NCBI RefSeq assembly: GCF_001425945.1
Contig: NZ_LMEB01000008.1
Location: forward strand, 219,109 to 283,108
Reading direction: 5' to 3'
Length of the DNA stretch: 64,000 nt
DNA from: Brevundimonas sp. Root1279
GTDB taxonomy: Bacteria; Pseudomonadota; Alphaproteobacteria; Caulobacterales; Caulobacteraceae
Shown here: positions 16,498-24,995 of the stretch, in pieces
How the letters are laid out: every line of letters starts with the position of its first letter
Position numbering within the stretch: position 1 is the first letter of the stretch
The notes under the pieces: generated by a model
The model's input: the letters and a program-made list of their open reading frames with translations, nothing else
Told to the model about the DNA's origin: nothing
Databases searched by the model: none
Made by a program: the position numbers and the translations under genes

Positions 16498-16972
16498 CCG
16501 CACAACCGTCGAACGGACCTCGGACCGGGAGCTCGTCGCCACGCGCACCGTCGACGGACCCCCGCGCCTCGTTTTCGAGGCCTGGACCAAGCCCGAGCTG
16601 ATGATGCGCTGGTGGGCGCCGAAGTCGTTCGGCATCACCTTCCTGTCCTGCGAGATCGACGCTCGCACCGGCGGCTCGTACCGGTTCGTCTTCGGCCACC
16701 CCGCCTCGGACCAGCCCATGGCCTTCTTCGGCCGCTACATCGAGGTCACGCCGCCCTCCCGCCTCGTCTGGACCAACGAAGAGGAAGAGAACGGAGCCGT
16801 GACCACGGCGACCTTCGAGGAGAAGGACGGCAAGACCCTGGTCACCGTGCACGACCTCTATCCGTCCAAGGAGGCACTGGACGAGGCCATGGCCTCCGGC
16901 AGCACCGGCGCCTGGCCCGAGCAGTTCGAGGCGCTGGACGAGTTGCTCGCGGGGCTACCTGCGGTCGGGTGA
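16490..16972 (+). CDS. SRPBCC (AHSA1-like) domain protein
   Basis: A 160-residue START-like protein of the Aha1-C/AHSA1 group. Hallmarks are ARTG-like TRTVDGPPRLVFEAWTKPEL, MRWWAPKSF, CEIDARTGGSYRFVF and the C-terminal WPEQFEALDELLAG. This fold has a deep hydrophobic cavity and usually binds a small ligand. It is translated with the preceding ArsR gene. The ligand and physiological role are unknown. Confidence 0.87.
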   Translation: MSSRTTVERTSDRELVATRTVDGPPRLVFEAWTKPELMMRWWAPKSFGITFLSCEIDARTGGSYRFVFGHPASDQPMAFFGRYIEVTPPSRLVWTNEEEENGAVTTATFEEKDGKTLVTVHDLYPSKEALDEAMASGSTGAWPEQFEALDELLAGLPAVG

Positions 16973-16975
16973 CGC

Positions 16976-17362
16976 TCAGGTTCGTTCCCGCGGCCGGCCG
17001 GCCGACTCCCCGATAAGCCACGTCTCGCCCTCCTCGCCGTAGGTCGGGTCAAACATGTCGTCACGGTAGACGGTGTCGAACCCCTGCGCCTGAAATCCGC
17101 TCGGGAGGTTCAGCCCGAGGCGACCGACAAGGCTATCGCCCGACTTGGGCGTCCAGCGCGGGTCATCACTGCGGAAGATTAGAGCGCGTAACGCCGGGAG
17201 CCTCCGCTCCGAACCGAAATGATGTGCCGCCGATGTCTCCTTTCGACGCCCGTGCGAGAGTCGGCTTCCGACCCATTCTGACTCAGGGAAACGCCTGATC
17301 TGCAAACCGATACGGATCTGCTTCGCTGACGCCTGATCAGTTCCGGAGTCAGTCGATGTCAT
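16976..17362 (-). CDS. hypothetical protein
   Basis: A 128-residue frame starting at ATG 17362. The C-terminal half (GRLGLNLPSGFQAQGFDTVY, DPTYGEEGETWLIGE) has natural composition and strong GC preference at third positions, so it looks coding. The N-terminal half is Arg/Ser-rich and less convincing. No family recognised; it may be a remnant of a longer gene. Its start overlaps the start of the opposing 516-residue gene by seven bases. Confidence 0.4.
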   Translation of the reverse strand: MTSTDSGTDQASAKQIRIGLQIRRFPESEWVGSRLSHGRRKETSAAHHFGSERRLPALRALIFRSDDPRWTPKSGDSLVGRLGLNLPSGFQAQGFDTVYRDDMFDPTYGEEGETWLIGESAGRPRERT

Positions 17363-18906
17363 CGTCCCCCAACATGCCGCCTCGCAATCCGTGGCTTGCC
17401 GATAGCGTCTATCCGACATCGCATTTCAACACCGGCGCGACGGACTCGGTGCTTCATGCCGGCCTGACCGGGGGCAAGACGCTCAGAGCCGGTGAAGACG
17501 CGCTTTTCGTCCCCAACTTTATGGTCTCCAACCCGACCCTCAAGAAGATCGGGCCCGACACTATCGGGATCGGCAGCGGCATGTTCGGCATCCGCAAGCT
17601 CCTGCTGACGGACAAGCGTTTTGAATCCCTCTCGTACCTGCCCTACCCAGGCTTCGAGGCGCAGAACAGCAAGGCCACCGACGCGGCGACGCAGGCGCTG
17701 CTGGAGGCGTGGGACGGCGCCCGCCGGACCCGGGACGACGACCGACTCATTCAGGCCATCGACAAGATTGCGGACCTGGGCTTCAGCCACGAGGTCGGGA
17801 TCAACGGGGTCTACAACCTGATCGACAAGGACGGCTTCCACTACTGCGTCTACGGCGGGACGAAGATCCTCAAATGCACCGACGACAACGAAGTGCGCGC
17901 GCCACTGCGGATCGTGCAGTCGGCCGATGTCGCACAGGCCATGCCGCCCGAGGCCGCCAGCGCGGTCTCGCGCATCATCGCCCTGAACATGACCTACGAC
18001 GGCTTCCTGGCCGCGGCGGCGCCGGGCGCACTGGTCATTCTGGACCGAGACCTGAATGTGAAGGCCTGGGTCACCTTCTCGGGCGAGGCGGTGGACAACG
18101 GCATTCCGCTCGATGATCGCGGCGGCATCTATGTGGTCACGTCACGGCGCATGCTGAAGGTGATCTGGAACGGCGAGACCCTCTCCACCGACGAAAAAGA
18201 CGGCGCGTGGGAGTCCGGCTACGAATGGATGCCGGATGAGAAGGCCTTTGCGCTCGGATCAATCTCGCGCGGCTCGGGGACCACGCCCACGCTGATGGGT
18301 TTCGGTGACGACCCGGACAAGCTGGTGGTGATCGCCGACGGGGCGGAAGGCGGCACGAATCTGGTGGCGTTCTGGCGCGATGAAATCCCGGAGGACTTCG
18401 AGCAGAAGCCAGGAACGAAATCCCGCCGCATCGCCGATCAGGCGCCGATCCACATCTCGAAGGCAACCATCGAGCCGTCGCCCAACGTCCTGGGTTACGG
18501 CGTGGCGGTGATCAACAGCACCTATCCTGAGCCCTATCCCAAACCCGGGTTCTGGAACGGCTTCACTGCCGGAATCACACGGCCTGCGCCGATGGGCGTG
18601 CAAAAGTTCAACTGGAACCCGCAGACCCGCCGGCTGGAGGAGGACTGGCTCAACAGCGAGATCGACAACAGCGACATCATGGTGCCCGTGGTCTCGGCCG
18701 CGACCAACCTGCTCTATTGCGCCAACAAGCGCGACGGCATCTATGAATACACGGGCATTGACTGGTCCACCGGCGAGACCCGGGCCCGGTGGGTGTTTCC
18801 GGACGACAGCGCCAAGTGGAACGCCTTCGGTGGTATCACGACCATCCTCGAAGATGGCGACCTGCTCATCGGCGGAGCATTCGGCCTGAAACGCATCGTC
18901 GCTTGA
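17356..18906 (+). CDS. large soluble protein, possibly beta-propeller, unknown
   Basis: A 516-residue protein with no signal peptide or membrane span. Repeating strand-rich segments with glycine/aspartate turns (GALVILDRDLNVKAWVTFSG, DDRGGIYVVTSRRMLKVIWN, ILEDGDLLIGGAFGLKRIVA) suggest a beta-propeller, but no blade consensus such as WD40 or PQQ is clear. The N-terminal 90 residues are distinct (WLADSVYPTSHFNTGATDSV). GGAG lies eight bases before ATG 17356. It is flanked by an ArsR/SRPBCC pair and rnhB with no operon partner. I do not recognise the family. Confidence 0.75.
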   Translation: MSSSPNMPPRNPWLADSVYPTSHFNTGATDSVLHAGLTGGKTLRAGEDALFVPNFMVSNPTLKKIGPDTIGIGSGMFGIRKLLLTDKRFESLSYLPYPGFEAQNSKATDAATQALLEAWDGARRTRDDDRLIQAIDKIADLGFSHEVGINGVYNLIDKDGFHYCVYGGTKILKCTDDNEVRAPLRIVQSADVAQAMPPEAASAVSRIIALNMTYDGFLAAAAPGALVILDRDLNVKAWVTFSGEAVDNGIPLDDRGGIYVVTSRRMLKVIWNGETLSTDEKDGAWESGYEWMPDEKAFALGSISRGSGTTPTLMGFGDDPDKLVVIADGAEGGTNLVAFWRDEIPEDFEQKPGTKSRRIADQAPIHISKATIEPSPNVLGYGVAVINSTYPEPYPKPGFWNGFTAGITRPAPMGVQKFNWNPQTRRLEEDWLNSEIDNSDIMVPVVSAATNLLYCANKRDGIYEYTGIDWSTGETRARWVFPDDSAKWNAFGGITTILEDGDLLIGGAFGLKRIVA

Positions 18907-19020
18907 GGATTGCTTATCACCCTTAGGGGACGTTCGACGAGCCCGCTTGGGGCATGGCTCTGCACGGCGCTCGTGCATCAACGCAGCTGTGGGCATGGTC
19001 GTCCATCAAGCGGCTGACCG

Positions 19021-19055
19021 CTTCCGCCATCGGCCCGTTCGTGCGATGGCGGAAG
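19021..19055 (+). promoter_or_regulatory. hairpin occluding the rnhB ribosome-binding region
   Basis: CTTCCGCCATCG (19021-19032) and CGATGGCGGAAG (19044-19055) form a perfect 12-bp stem with an 11-base loop. The right arm contains the only purine-rich GGAAG before the rnhB GTG at 19057 and ends one base before it. In mRNA this would hide the initiation region. There is no T-run. Confidence 0.6.
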
Positions 19056-19056
19056 G

Positions 19057-19725
19057 GTGAAGACCCCGTCCAAATCGCCGGCCCGGAAGACGTCCGCCGC
19101 CAAGGCCCCGCGCGGCTTCCCGACCTACGCGCTGGAGACCGTCCTCCTGCGCACCGTCGCCGGCCCGGTCTGCGGCGTCGACGAGGCCGGGCGTGGCCCC
19201 TGGGCCGGGCCCGTGTCGGCGGCGGCGGTGATCCTCAATCCCGACGACCTGCCAGAGGGCATCGACGACTCCAAGGCCCTGACCCACGCCAAGCGCGAGA
19301 CGCTGGAGGCCGAGATCAAGGCCCGGGCCGTGGCCTGGGGCGTCGGCTTCGCCTCGGTCGAGGAGATCGCCGAGCTCAACATCCTGCACGCGACGGGCTT
19401 GGCCATGTGCCGCGCCATCGAGGCGCTGTCGGTGCAGCCGGTCGCCGCCCTGGTCGACGGCAACTATCGCTTCAAACTGCCCTGCGACGTGCAGACCGTG
19501 GTCGGAGGCGACGGCCTGTCGCTGTCGATCGCCGCCGCCTCCATCCTGGCCAAGACCGCCCGCGACCGGCTGATGGTCGCGCTCGACGCTGAATACCCCG
19601 GCTACGGCTTCGCCGGCCACAAGGGCTACAACGCCCCCGTCCACCAGCAGGCCCTCAAGACCCTCGGCCCCTGCCCCGCTCACCGTCGCGGCTGGGCGCC
19701 GATCAAGGCGCTGCTGGAGGAATAG
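19057..19725 (+). CDS. rnhB: ribonuclease HII
   Basis: A 222-residue RNase H type 2 enzyme that cuts RNA in RNA:DNA hybrids and starts removal of misincorporated ribonucleotides. The catalytic D and E lie in [16 protein letters not shown] near residues 38-53, the third Asp in [10 protein letters not shown], and the fourth in [13 protein letters not shown]. The 25-residue basic Lys/Ser/Ala-rich N-terminus is an extension. The start is GTG 19057, immediately behind a strong hairpin. No in-frame ATG lies between it and the conserved core. Confidence 0.93.
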   Translation: MKTPSKSPARKTSAAKAPRGFPTYALETVLLRTVAGPVCGVDEAGRGPWAGPVSAAAVILNPDDLPEGIDDSKALTHAKRETLEAEIKARAVAWGVGFASVEEIAELNILHATGLAMCRAIEALSVQPVAALVDGNYRFKLPCDVQTVVGGDGLSLSIAAASILAKTARDRLMVALDAEYPGYGFAGHKGYNAPVHQQALKTLGPCPAHRRGWAPIKALLEE

Positions 19726-19830
19726 CCCTCTTACGCGCAGCGGGTCACGGCCACGTCCGCCTCTGACGCACCCGTCCGCTAGGCTGGCCCGGCACGGGTC
19801 TTTGACAAACGAAACCACAGCGTCGCGACG

Positions 19831-20008
19831 CGCGAGATTCAGACAGACGATTCAGACTCTGTTTTTTTTTGCGCGGAGGAGTCTGACGGGGCCGCGCCGA
19901 TTTCAGACGATTCAGACTCTTCAGACTCTGATTTTCACGCGCCGGAGTCTGAACCGGTCGCGCCGATTTCAGACGATTCAGACGATTCAGACTCTGTTTT
20001 TCGCCGGC
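19831..20008. repeat. imperfect tandem repeat block, TTCAGACGA/TTCAGACTC words
   Basis: Units begin with CGCG(A/CC)GA at 19831, 19893 and 19959, giving periods of 62 and 66 bases and about 2.8 copies. Each unit has runs of TTCAGACGA and TTCAGACTC followed by a T-rich stretch (nine Ts at 19862-19870). In units 1 and 2 a GC-rich AGTCTGA arm follows. CAGACTC pairs with GAGTCTG in unit 1 and TTCAGACTC with GAGTCTGAA in unit 2, leaving the T-rich part in the loop. It fills the gap between rnhB and a convergent small gene. Function unknown. Confidence 0.85.
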
Positions 20009-20009
20009 C

Positions 20010-20267
20010 TCAGATGTGCAGCATGCCGCCCAGCATGGCGCCCATCATGGCCGCGGCGACGCCGCCGCCGACGACGGTCACCCAGTTGCGCAGCGCGCCG
20101 TGCGAGGGGGGAGCCGACGCCTGCTCGACCATGTCATTGGCGGGCCGACCGTCGAAGCGGTTCGGAACGGGCGGGCGCCAGGCGACGGCGTCGAAGGCGT
20201 CCACGGAGCGGCCATAGGCGCGATGGGCGTCCAGGCGACGGGCGGGGGTCATCGTCAGCGGTTCCAT
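20010..20267 (-). CDS. small single-TM hypothetical protein
   Basis: An 85-residue protein with a charged N-terminal part (TPARRLDAHRAYGRSVDAFD) and a C-terminal membrane segment (WVTVVGGGVAAAMMGAMLGG) ending MLHI, suggesting a tail-anchored inner-membrane protein. It starts at ATG 20267, with an internal ATG at 20252 as an alternative. Its stop abuts the tandem repeat block. No family recognised. Confidence 0.6.
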   Translation of the reverse strand: MEPLTMTPARRLDAHRAYGRSVDAFDAVAWRPPVPNRFDGRPANDMVEQASAPPSHGALRNWVTVVGGGVAAAMMGAMLGGMLHI

Positions 20268-20311
20268 GGCCGCCTAACGATCCGGGACTCGTCCCGTTCC
20301 GTGCGGAGCGG

Positions 20312-21355
20312 TCAGGCCGCGTCGGCCAGCAGCCGCACCGGCCGTTCGCTGACCACGAACAGATATTCGACGTTCCGCAGCCGCCCGACCGAGCCGACCT
20401 TCTCGCCCTTGGGGTTGTGGATGCCGATGCGCGCCCCGACGTAGCGCGGCCGGGCGATCTCGATGACCTGCACCTCGCCCCGCGCCGACAGCATCTCGAC
20501 CAGCTGGTCGCGGCCCAGGTAGCCCTCGTCGTTGAAGGAGACGAGCAGGTTCGGCGCCTGCAGCCCCTCGATGACGGACTGGAGCGCCGGGGCGATGCCG
20601 GGCCGGCTGTTGAACACGCTCTTGCGGGTCTTCACGTCGACCCGCTTGTTGGCCACCCCATAGGTCTCGGGCTTGTCCCACAGCACCAGGCTCTCCCAGC
20701 AGTGGTAGTTCCCGAGGTAGGAATGCTGGTTGTAGGGCGGGTCCAGGTAGACCAGGTCGGCCTCGATCTGCGGGGCCAGGGCGACCGCGTCGGCATGGGT
20801 CGCCCGGCACGGGCCGCCCGCGACGCCGGGCAGGACGTCGGGCATGCGCAGCTCCAGCGGCTTCAGCGCCCGGCTGGCCCATTGCTTCATGTAGGCCATC
20901 TGCAGGCCGGCGGTGGAATCCACCCGGTCGGCGGCCTCCATCAGGCTGACCAGGGCGATGGCCTCCAGCTCGGGCTCCAGCGCCAGGGCGGCGATCCGGT
21001 CGCGCATCGCGTCGATGCGGGCCCCGTTCTCGGGCGTGAAATAGCGGGCGTCCTCGCAGAAGCTCTTGGTGAACCAGCCGGCCTCGGGCGTCACCTGGCG
21101 CAGCTCGGCCAGCACGGCCTCGGCCTTGGCCAGCCAGCGCTCGCGGTCGGCTTGGACGTAGCAGGTGGCCAGGGCGTGGGCGTAGGCGTTGTGGTCGTTC
21201 GACCAGACCCGGAAGCCCTGCTTCTTCAGCGCATGACCGACCCGCGCCGAGCCCGAGAACAGGTCGCAGACCGTCCCGCCGTCGGGCAGCACCGCGGCGA
21301 TGGTCGAGGCGATCTGCGTCAGCAGCGCCCGCTTGGACCCGATGTATTTGATCAT
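20312..21355 (-). CDS. solitary D12-class adenine-specific DNA methyltransferase
   Basis: A 347-residue Dam-like N6-adenine methyltransferase. The D12-class N-terminus MIKYIGSKRALLTQIA is followed by the SAM-binding motif DLFSGSARVG at residues 31-40 (where many relatives have FxGxG) and the catalytic DPPY at 205-208. The target domain lies between. No restriction enzyme or specificity subunit is adjacent, so it is an orphan methylase. ATG 21355 has AAAGGA upstream and lies 16 bases after the pyk stop, indicating co-transcription with pyk. Target sequence not predictable here; it is not CcrM-like (a beta-class enzyme). Confidence 0.85.
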   Translation of the reverse strand: MIKYIGSKRALLTQIASTIAAVLPDGGTVCDLFSGSARVGHALKKQGFRVWSNDHNAYAHALATCYVQADRERWLAKAEAVLAELRQVTPEAGWFTKSFCEDARYFTPENGARIDAMRDRIAALALEPELEAIALVSLMEAADRVDSTAGLQMAYMKQWASRALKPLELRMPDVLPGVAGGPCRATHADAVALAPQIEADLVYLDPPYNQHSYLGNYHCWESLVLWDKPETYGVANKRVDVKTRKSVFNSRPGIAPALQSVIEGLQAPNLLVSFNDEGYLGRDQLVEMLSARGEVQVIEIARPRYVGARIGIHNPKGEKVGSVGRLRNVEYLFVVSERPVRLLADAA

Positions 21356-21371
21356 GCCGATCCTTTGGGGA

Positions 21372-22811
21372 TCAGCCCTTCTGGCCGCGCCCCTTGGCCG
21401 GAACATGCGCCAGTCGGAGCAGATTCGCAGCCCCCGGCGCGCCGAACGGCGTCCCGGCCAGGATCAGCAGGCGCTGGCCGGCCTCGGCCAGGCCGAACTC
21501 GACCGCCTTGGCGACGGCGTCGTCGGTGACCTCCTCCAGCGAGGCGGGCTCGCGGCTCAGGCGGGGCTCCAGGCCCCAGACCAGGGCCAGGCGGCGGGCG
21601 GTCTCGGGTCGCGGGGTCAGGGCCAGGACGGCCTGCAGCGGCCGCTCGCGCGACATCCGCCGCGCCGTTCCGCCCAGGGTCGTGAACACCACGACGCAGG
21701 CCGTCGACTGGGCCTCGGCCGCCTTGCGCGCCGCCGCCACCAGGGCGTCGACGTCATGCTCGTCCATGCCCGCGTGCTCGGCGTCCATCAGGCCGGGCCA
21801 CATCGGGTCGTTCTCAACCCGCTCGATGATCCGGTTCATGATGCCGACCGACTCCAGCGGATAGTCGCCCGAGGCCGTCTCGGCCGACAGCATCAGGGCG
21901 TCGGCGCCCTCGTAGACGGCGTTGGCCACGTCCGAGGCCTCAGCCCGGGTCGGGGCCGGCGCGGAGGTCATCGACTCCAGCATCTGGGTGGCCACGATCA
22001 CCGGCACGCCGCGCTGGCGGGCGGCGCGGATGATCCGCTTCTGCGCCACCGGCACCTCTTCGGGGTCCAGCTCGACGCCCAGGTCGCCGCGCGCGACCAT
22101 GACGCCGTCGCAGTAGTCGAGGATGCTTTCGAGCTGATCCAGGGCCTGCGGCTTCTCGATCTTGGCCAGGCAGGCGGCCTTGCCCTTCACGATCTGCTTC
22201 AGCTCGGCCATGTCCTCGGCCTTCTGGACGAAGCTCAGCGCAACCCAGTCGACGCCGATGCGCAGGGCGAAGGCCAGGTCTTCGCGGTCCTTGGGGGTCA
22301 GGGCCGAGACCGGGATCACCGCCTCCGGCACCGCCACGCCCTTGCGGTCCGACAGCTTGGTGCCGCTCTCGACCGTCACGTCGGCCCACTCGTCGGTGCG
22401 CTCGCCGACGCGCAGCCGCACCCGGCCGTCGTCGAGCAGCAGCAGCATGCCGGTGCGCAGGGCCTTGAAGATCTCGGGATGCGGCATCTGCACCCGCGTC
22501 GCGTCGCCCGGGGTCGGGTCGAGGTCGAAGCGCATGGTATGGCCCGGCTTCACCTCGATCTCGACGTCGGCGAAGCGACCCAGACGGAGCTTGGGTCCCT
22601 GCAGGTCCGCGAGCACGCCCAGCGGGCGCTTCAGGGCCAGCTCGGCCCCGCGCACGGCCTTCAGCGCCGCCGCATGGTCCTCGTGCGAGCCGTGGCTGAA
22701 GTTGAGGCGGAAGACGTCGACGCCGGCCTGGGCCAGGGCCTTCACGGTGCCGGGGGCGCGGCTGGCGGGCCCCAGGGTCGCTACGATGCGGGCGCGCCGG
22801 GCTCTTTTCAT
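21372..22811 (-). CDS. pyk: pyruvate kinase
   Basis: A 479-residue glycolytic enzyme converting phosphoenolpyruvate and ADP to pyruvate and ATP. Signatures in order: RIVATLGPAS at the N-terminus, VFRLNFSHGSHEDH, LADLQGPKLRLG, CLAKIEKPQAL with the catalytic Lys, MVARGDLGVEL, ATQMLESM, and the C-terminal effector domain. Start ATG 22811 gives the normal N-terminus (MKRARRARIVATLGP). It leads a two-gene transcription unit with the adenine methyltransferase. Confidence 0.95.
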   Translation of the reverse strand: MKRARRARIVATLGPASRAPGTVKALAQAGVDVFRLNFSHGSHEDHAAALKAVRGAELALKRPLGVLADLQGPKLRLGRFADVEIEVKPGHTMRFDLDPTPGDATRVQMPHPEIFKALRTGMLLLLDDGRVRLRVGERTDEWADVTVESGTKLSDRKGVAVPEAVIPVSALTPKDREDLAFALRIGVDWVALSFVQKAEDMAELKQIVKGKAACLAKIEKPQALDQLESILDYCDGVMVARGDLGVELDPEEVPVAQKRIIRAARQRGVPVIVATQMLESMTSAPAPTRAEASDVANAVYEGADALMLSAETASGDYPLESVGIMNRIIERVENDPMWPGLMDAEHAGMDEHDVDALVAAARKAAEAQSTACVVVFTTLGGTARRMSRERPLQAVLALTPRPETARRLALVWGLEPRLSREPASLEEVTDDAVAKAVEFGLAEAGQRLLILAGTPFGAPGAANLLRLAHVPAKGRGQKG

Positions 22812-22917
22812 GTGTCTTCTGGCCTTGGGAGGGAGCGTTCGCGCCCTTACTGCCAACGAAACGCCGCAGGGGTAAGGCCGCTCCGCCCGCGGAAACACGA
22901 AGTTATGGGAGGGCCGG

Positions 22918-23002
22918 TGGTGCGAGCGGCGGGGATCGAACCCGCATGACCGAGGTCGAGGGATTTTAAGTCCCTTGCGTCTACCAGTTTCGCCACGCTC
23001 GC
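22918..23002 (-). tRNA. tRNA-Leu (anticodon UAA)
   Basis: Reading the minus strand, the acceptor stem GCGAGCG pairs with CGCTCGC and the gene ends A-CCA, with CCA encoded at 22920-22918. The anticodon arm is AGGGA-CTTAAAA-TCCCT, giving anticodon TAA. A long class II variable arm follows (CGACCTCGGTCATG region), and the T arm GCGGGTTCGATCCCCGC is intact. The length is 85 bases. It stands alone between pyk and the M28 peptidase. Confidence 0.96.
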
Positions 23003-23087
23003 GGGCCGTCTGGCCGGTCTAGCAGCGACCGGCTCGGCGCGCCACGCAGCGGGAGCGGGCCGAGGCCGCTCCCGCGATCCGCCTCGA

Positions 23088-24515
23088 TCAGCGCGCCGCT
23101 TCGCCCGCCGGGCGCATGGCCCGGAAGTCGACGTCCGAATCCGCGATCAGATAGACCAGCCCCGCCCAGGCGGCGACGTTCTGGCTCAACTGTTCCGGGT
23201 CGATCTTGTCCAGGGTGTCGTCGGCCGTGTGGTGCAGGTCGAAATAGCGGCTGCCGTCCTGGCTCAGGCCGAACACCGGCACGCCGCCCTCGGCCAGCGG
23301 ACCGATGTCGACGCCGCCATGCAGTTCGGGCTGCTGCGAAGGCAGGACGCCGATCGGGTACAGAACCTGGGTCGCCGCCTTGGCGAAGTCCGAGGCCTGG
23401 GCCCCCGGCGGCAGACGCAGGGCGTGGACACGGTCGGCGCCGAAGTCGCTTTCGCCGGCGATGATGTGCTTCTCGATGGCCGGGCCGATGTTGCGGACAT
23501 AGGCGCCGCCGCCGTTGCCGGTGTCGGTCGGCTGGGCGACCTCCTCCGAGCCGTACAGCACGACGCGGACAGTCCGCGCCGGACGGCGACCGCTCTCCGC
23601 GATGGCCTTGGCCGCGGCCAGGGTGATGCCGCCGCCGGCGGCGTCATCGATGGCCCCGGTGCCCAGGTCCCAGCTGTCCATGTGCGAGCCCAGGACGATG
23701 ACCTCGTCCGGACGCGACCGGCCTACGATCTCGCCGACCACGTTCTGCGACACCGTCTCATAGGTGTGCGCGGTCGAGGACAGGCTGATCCGCACCGGCT
23801 CGTTTAGGCCCAGCAGGCGGGACAGTTGGTCGGCGTCGGGCGCGCTGAGCGCAAAGGCCGGCAGGGGCACGCGGCCCTCGACATAGCGGGTGGTGCCGGT
23901 GTGCGGCATGCGGTGCTCGTCCGACCCCGCCGACCGCATGATGAAGGCCACCGCCCCCTTCGAGGCCGCCGCCGCCGGACCGGCGCCGCGGATGCGCGAC
24001 AGCGGGCCGTAGCCCGAGCCGTCCTGCATGCGCACCATCTGACCTGCATCGACGAAGGCGATCTTGCCGTTCAACGAGCCGGCCGGGGCGGCGTTCAGCG
24101 CCTCCAGGCTGTCGAATCGGACCACCTCGGCCTCGATCACCCCGTTGGTGCCGGGCGAGTGGCCCAGGGCGGCGACGACCAGCCGCTGGGGTTGGGCGCC
24201 GACGATGGCGGCCTGTTCCTCGCCGCGCTCCCAGCCGACCAGCGGGAACTCTTCGACGCGGACGTTCTGGAAGCCGTGGGCGCGCATGTAGTCGGCGGCC
24301 CAGGCGGCGGCGGCCTGCTCCGAGTGCGAACCCGCCGGACGCGGCCCGAAGCGGGTGGTCAGTTGGGTCACGTAGTCCAAAGCGATGTTCTCCGCCTTGG
24401 CCGCATCGCGGATCTGCTCCGCCCGCTGGATGGTCGCGGCGTCCTGCGCGAGGGCGGGCGCGGCGAGGCTCAGCGCAAGCGCGCTGGCGGCGAGGAGGCG
24501 GGCGGACAGGCGCAT
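23088..24515 (-). CDS. secreted M28-family zinc aminopeptidase
   Basis: A 475-residue exported peptidase. The signal peptide (RLLAASALALSLAAPALAQ) is cleaved after AQ. A PA-like domain occupies roughly residues 130-250 inside the protease. The di-zinc ligands are visible: H and D in LGSHMDSWDLGTGAIDDAAG, the general base EE in LYGSEEVAQ, D in GESDFGAD and H in DLHHTADDTLD. ATG 24515 is chosen over the GTG two codons upstream because GGAG sits at the right distance. Such enzymes degrade peptides in the periplasm or outside the cell. Confidence 0.9.
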   Translation of the reverse strand: MRLSARLLAASALALSLAAPALAQDAATIQRAEQIRDAAKAENIALDYVTQLTTRFGPRPAGSHSEQAAAAWAADYMRAHGFQNVRVEEFPLVGWERGEEQAAIVGAQPQRLVVAALGHSPGTNGVIEAEVVRFDSLEALNAAPAGSLNGKIAFVDAGQMVRMQDGSGYGPLSRIRGAGPAAAASKGAVAFIMRSAGSDEHRMPHTGTTRYVEGRVPLPAFALSAPDADQLSRLLGLNEPVRISLSSTAHTYETVSQNVVGEIVGRSRPDEVIVLGSHMDSWDLGTGAIDDAAGGGITLAAAKAIAESGRRPARTVRVVLYGSEEVAQPTDTGNGGGAYVRNIGPAIEKHIIAGESDFGADRVHALRLPPGAQASDFAKAATQVLYPIGVLPSQQPELHGGVDIGPLAEGGVPVFGLSQDGSRYFDLHHTADDTLDKIDPEQLSQNVAAWAGLVYLIADSDVDFRAMRPAGEAAR

Positions 24516-24628
24516 GATCACTCCGGGGACTCACAGGGGAGGCCGGGAACCTAGACCGGGGATTCGATAGCGGGAAGCAGGCTTGGCCGGAGTTTTCCTT
24601 CGGCCGTCACAAGGCACGCCGGGGCTGG

Positions 24629-24868
24629 CTACTCGCCCTTGATCCAGGCCTCGACCGGGCCCTGCAGCTTGACGGTCAGGGCCTTGCCGCGGCGGTCGAC
24701 GCGGTTGCCGACGGCCAGGCGGACCCAGCCTTCCGAAATGCAGTATTCCTCGACGTTGGTCTTCTCTTCGCCCTTGAAGCGGACGCCGACGCCCTTCGAC
24801 AGCAGGTCGGCGTCGTGGAACGGGCTGTCGGGGTCGACGGAAAGTCGGTCGGGGATGACGTCGGTCAT
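24629..24868 (-). CDS. DUF3297 family protein
   Basis: A 79-residue soluble protein starting MTDVIPDRLSVDPDSPFHDA, with TNVEEYCISEGWVRLAVGN and a basic RRGKALTVKL segment. These match the DUF3297 family, which is widespread in Proteobacteria and has no known function. It appears monocistronic: the next gene downstream on this strand is the M28 peptidase, 113 bases away. Confidence 0.82.
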   Translation of the reverse strand: MTDVIPDRLSVDPDSPFHDADLLSKGVGVRFKGEEKTNVEEYCISEGWVRLAVGNRVDRRGKALTVKLQGPVEAWIKGE

Positions 24869-24995
24869 GGGAAGGCTCGTCTAAGGATCAGCCGCCGCCT
24901 TTAGCCGACCCGGTCCCCGCCTCCAAGGCCCGATGCGGGACTTGACCTAACCCGGCGTCAATCCGCTAAGTTCGTTGCGAATAGAGACGGACCTC

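Noticed and set aside
19831..20008. CRISPR array
   Set aside because: The repeated words are 9-mers in uneven clusters inside a larger 62-66-base unit, without constant-length unique spacers, and no cas gene is in the window.
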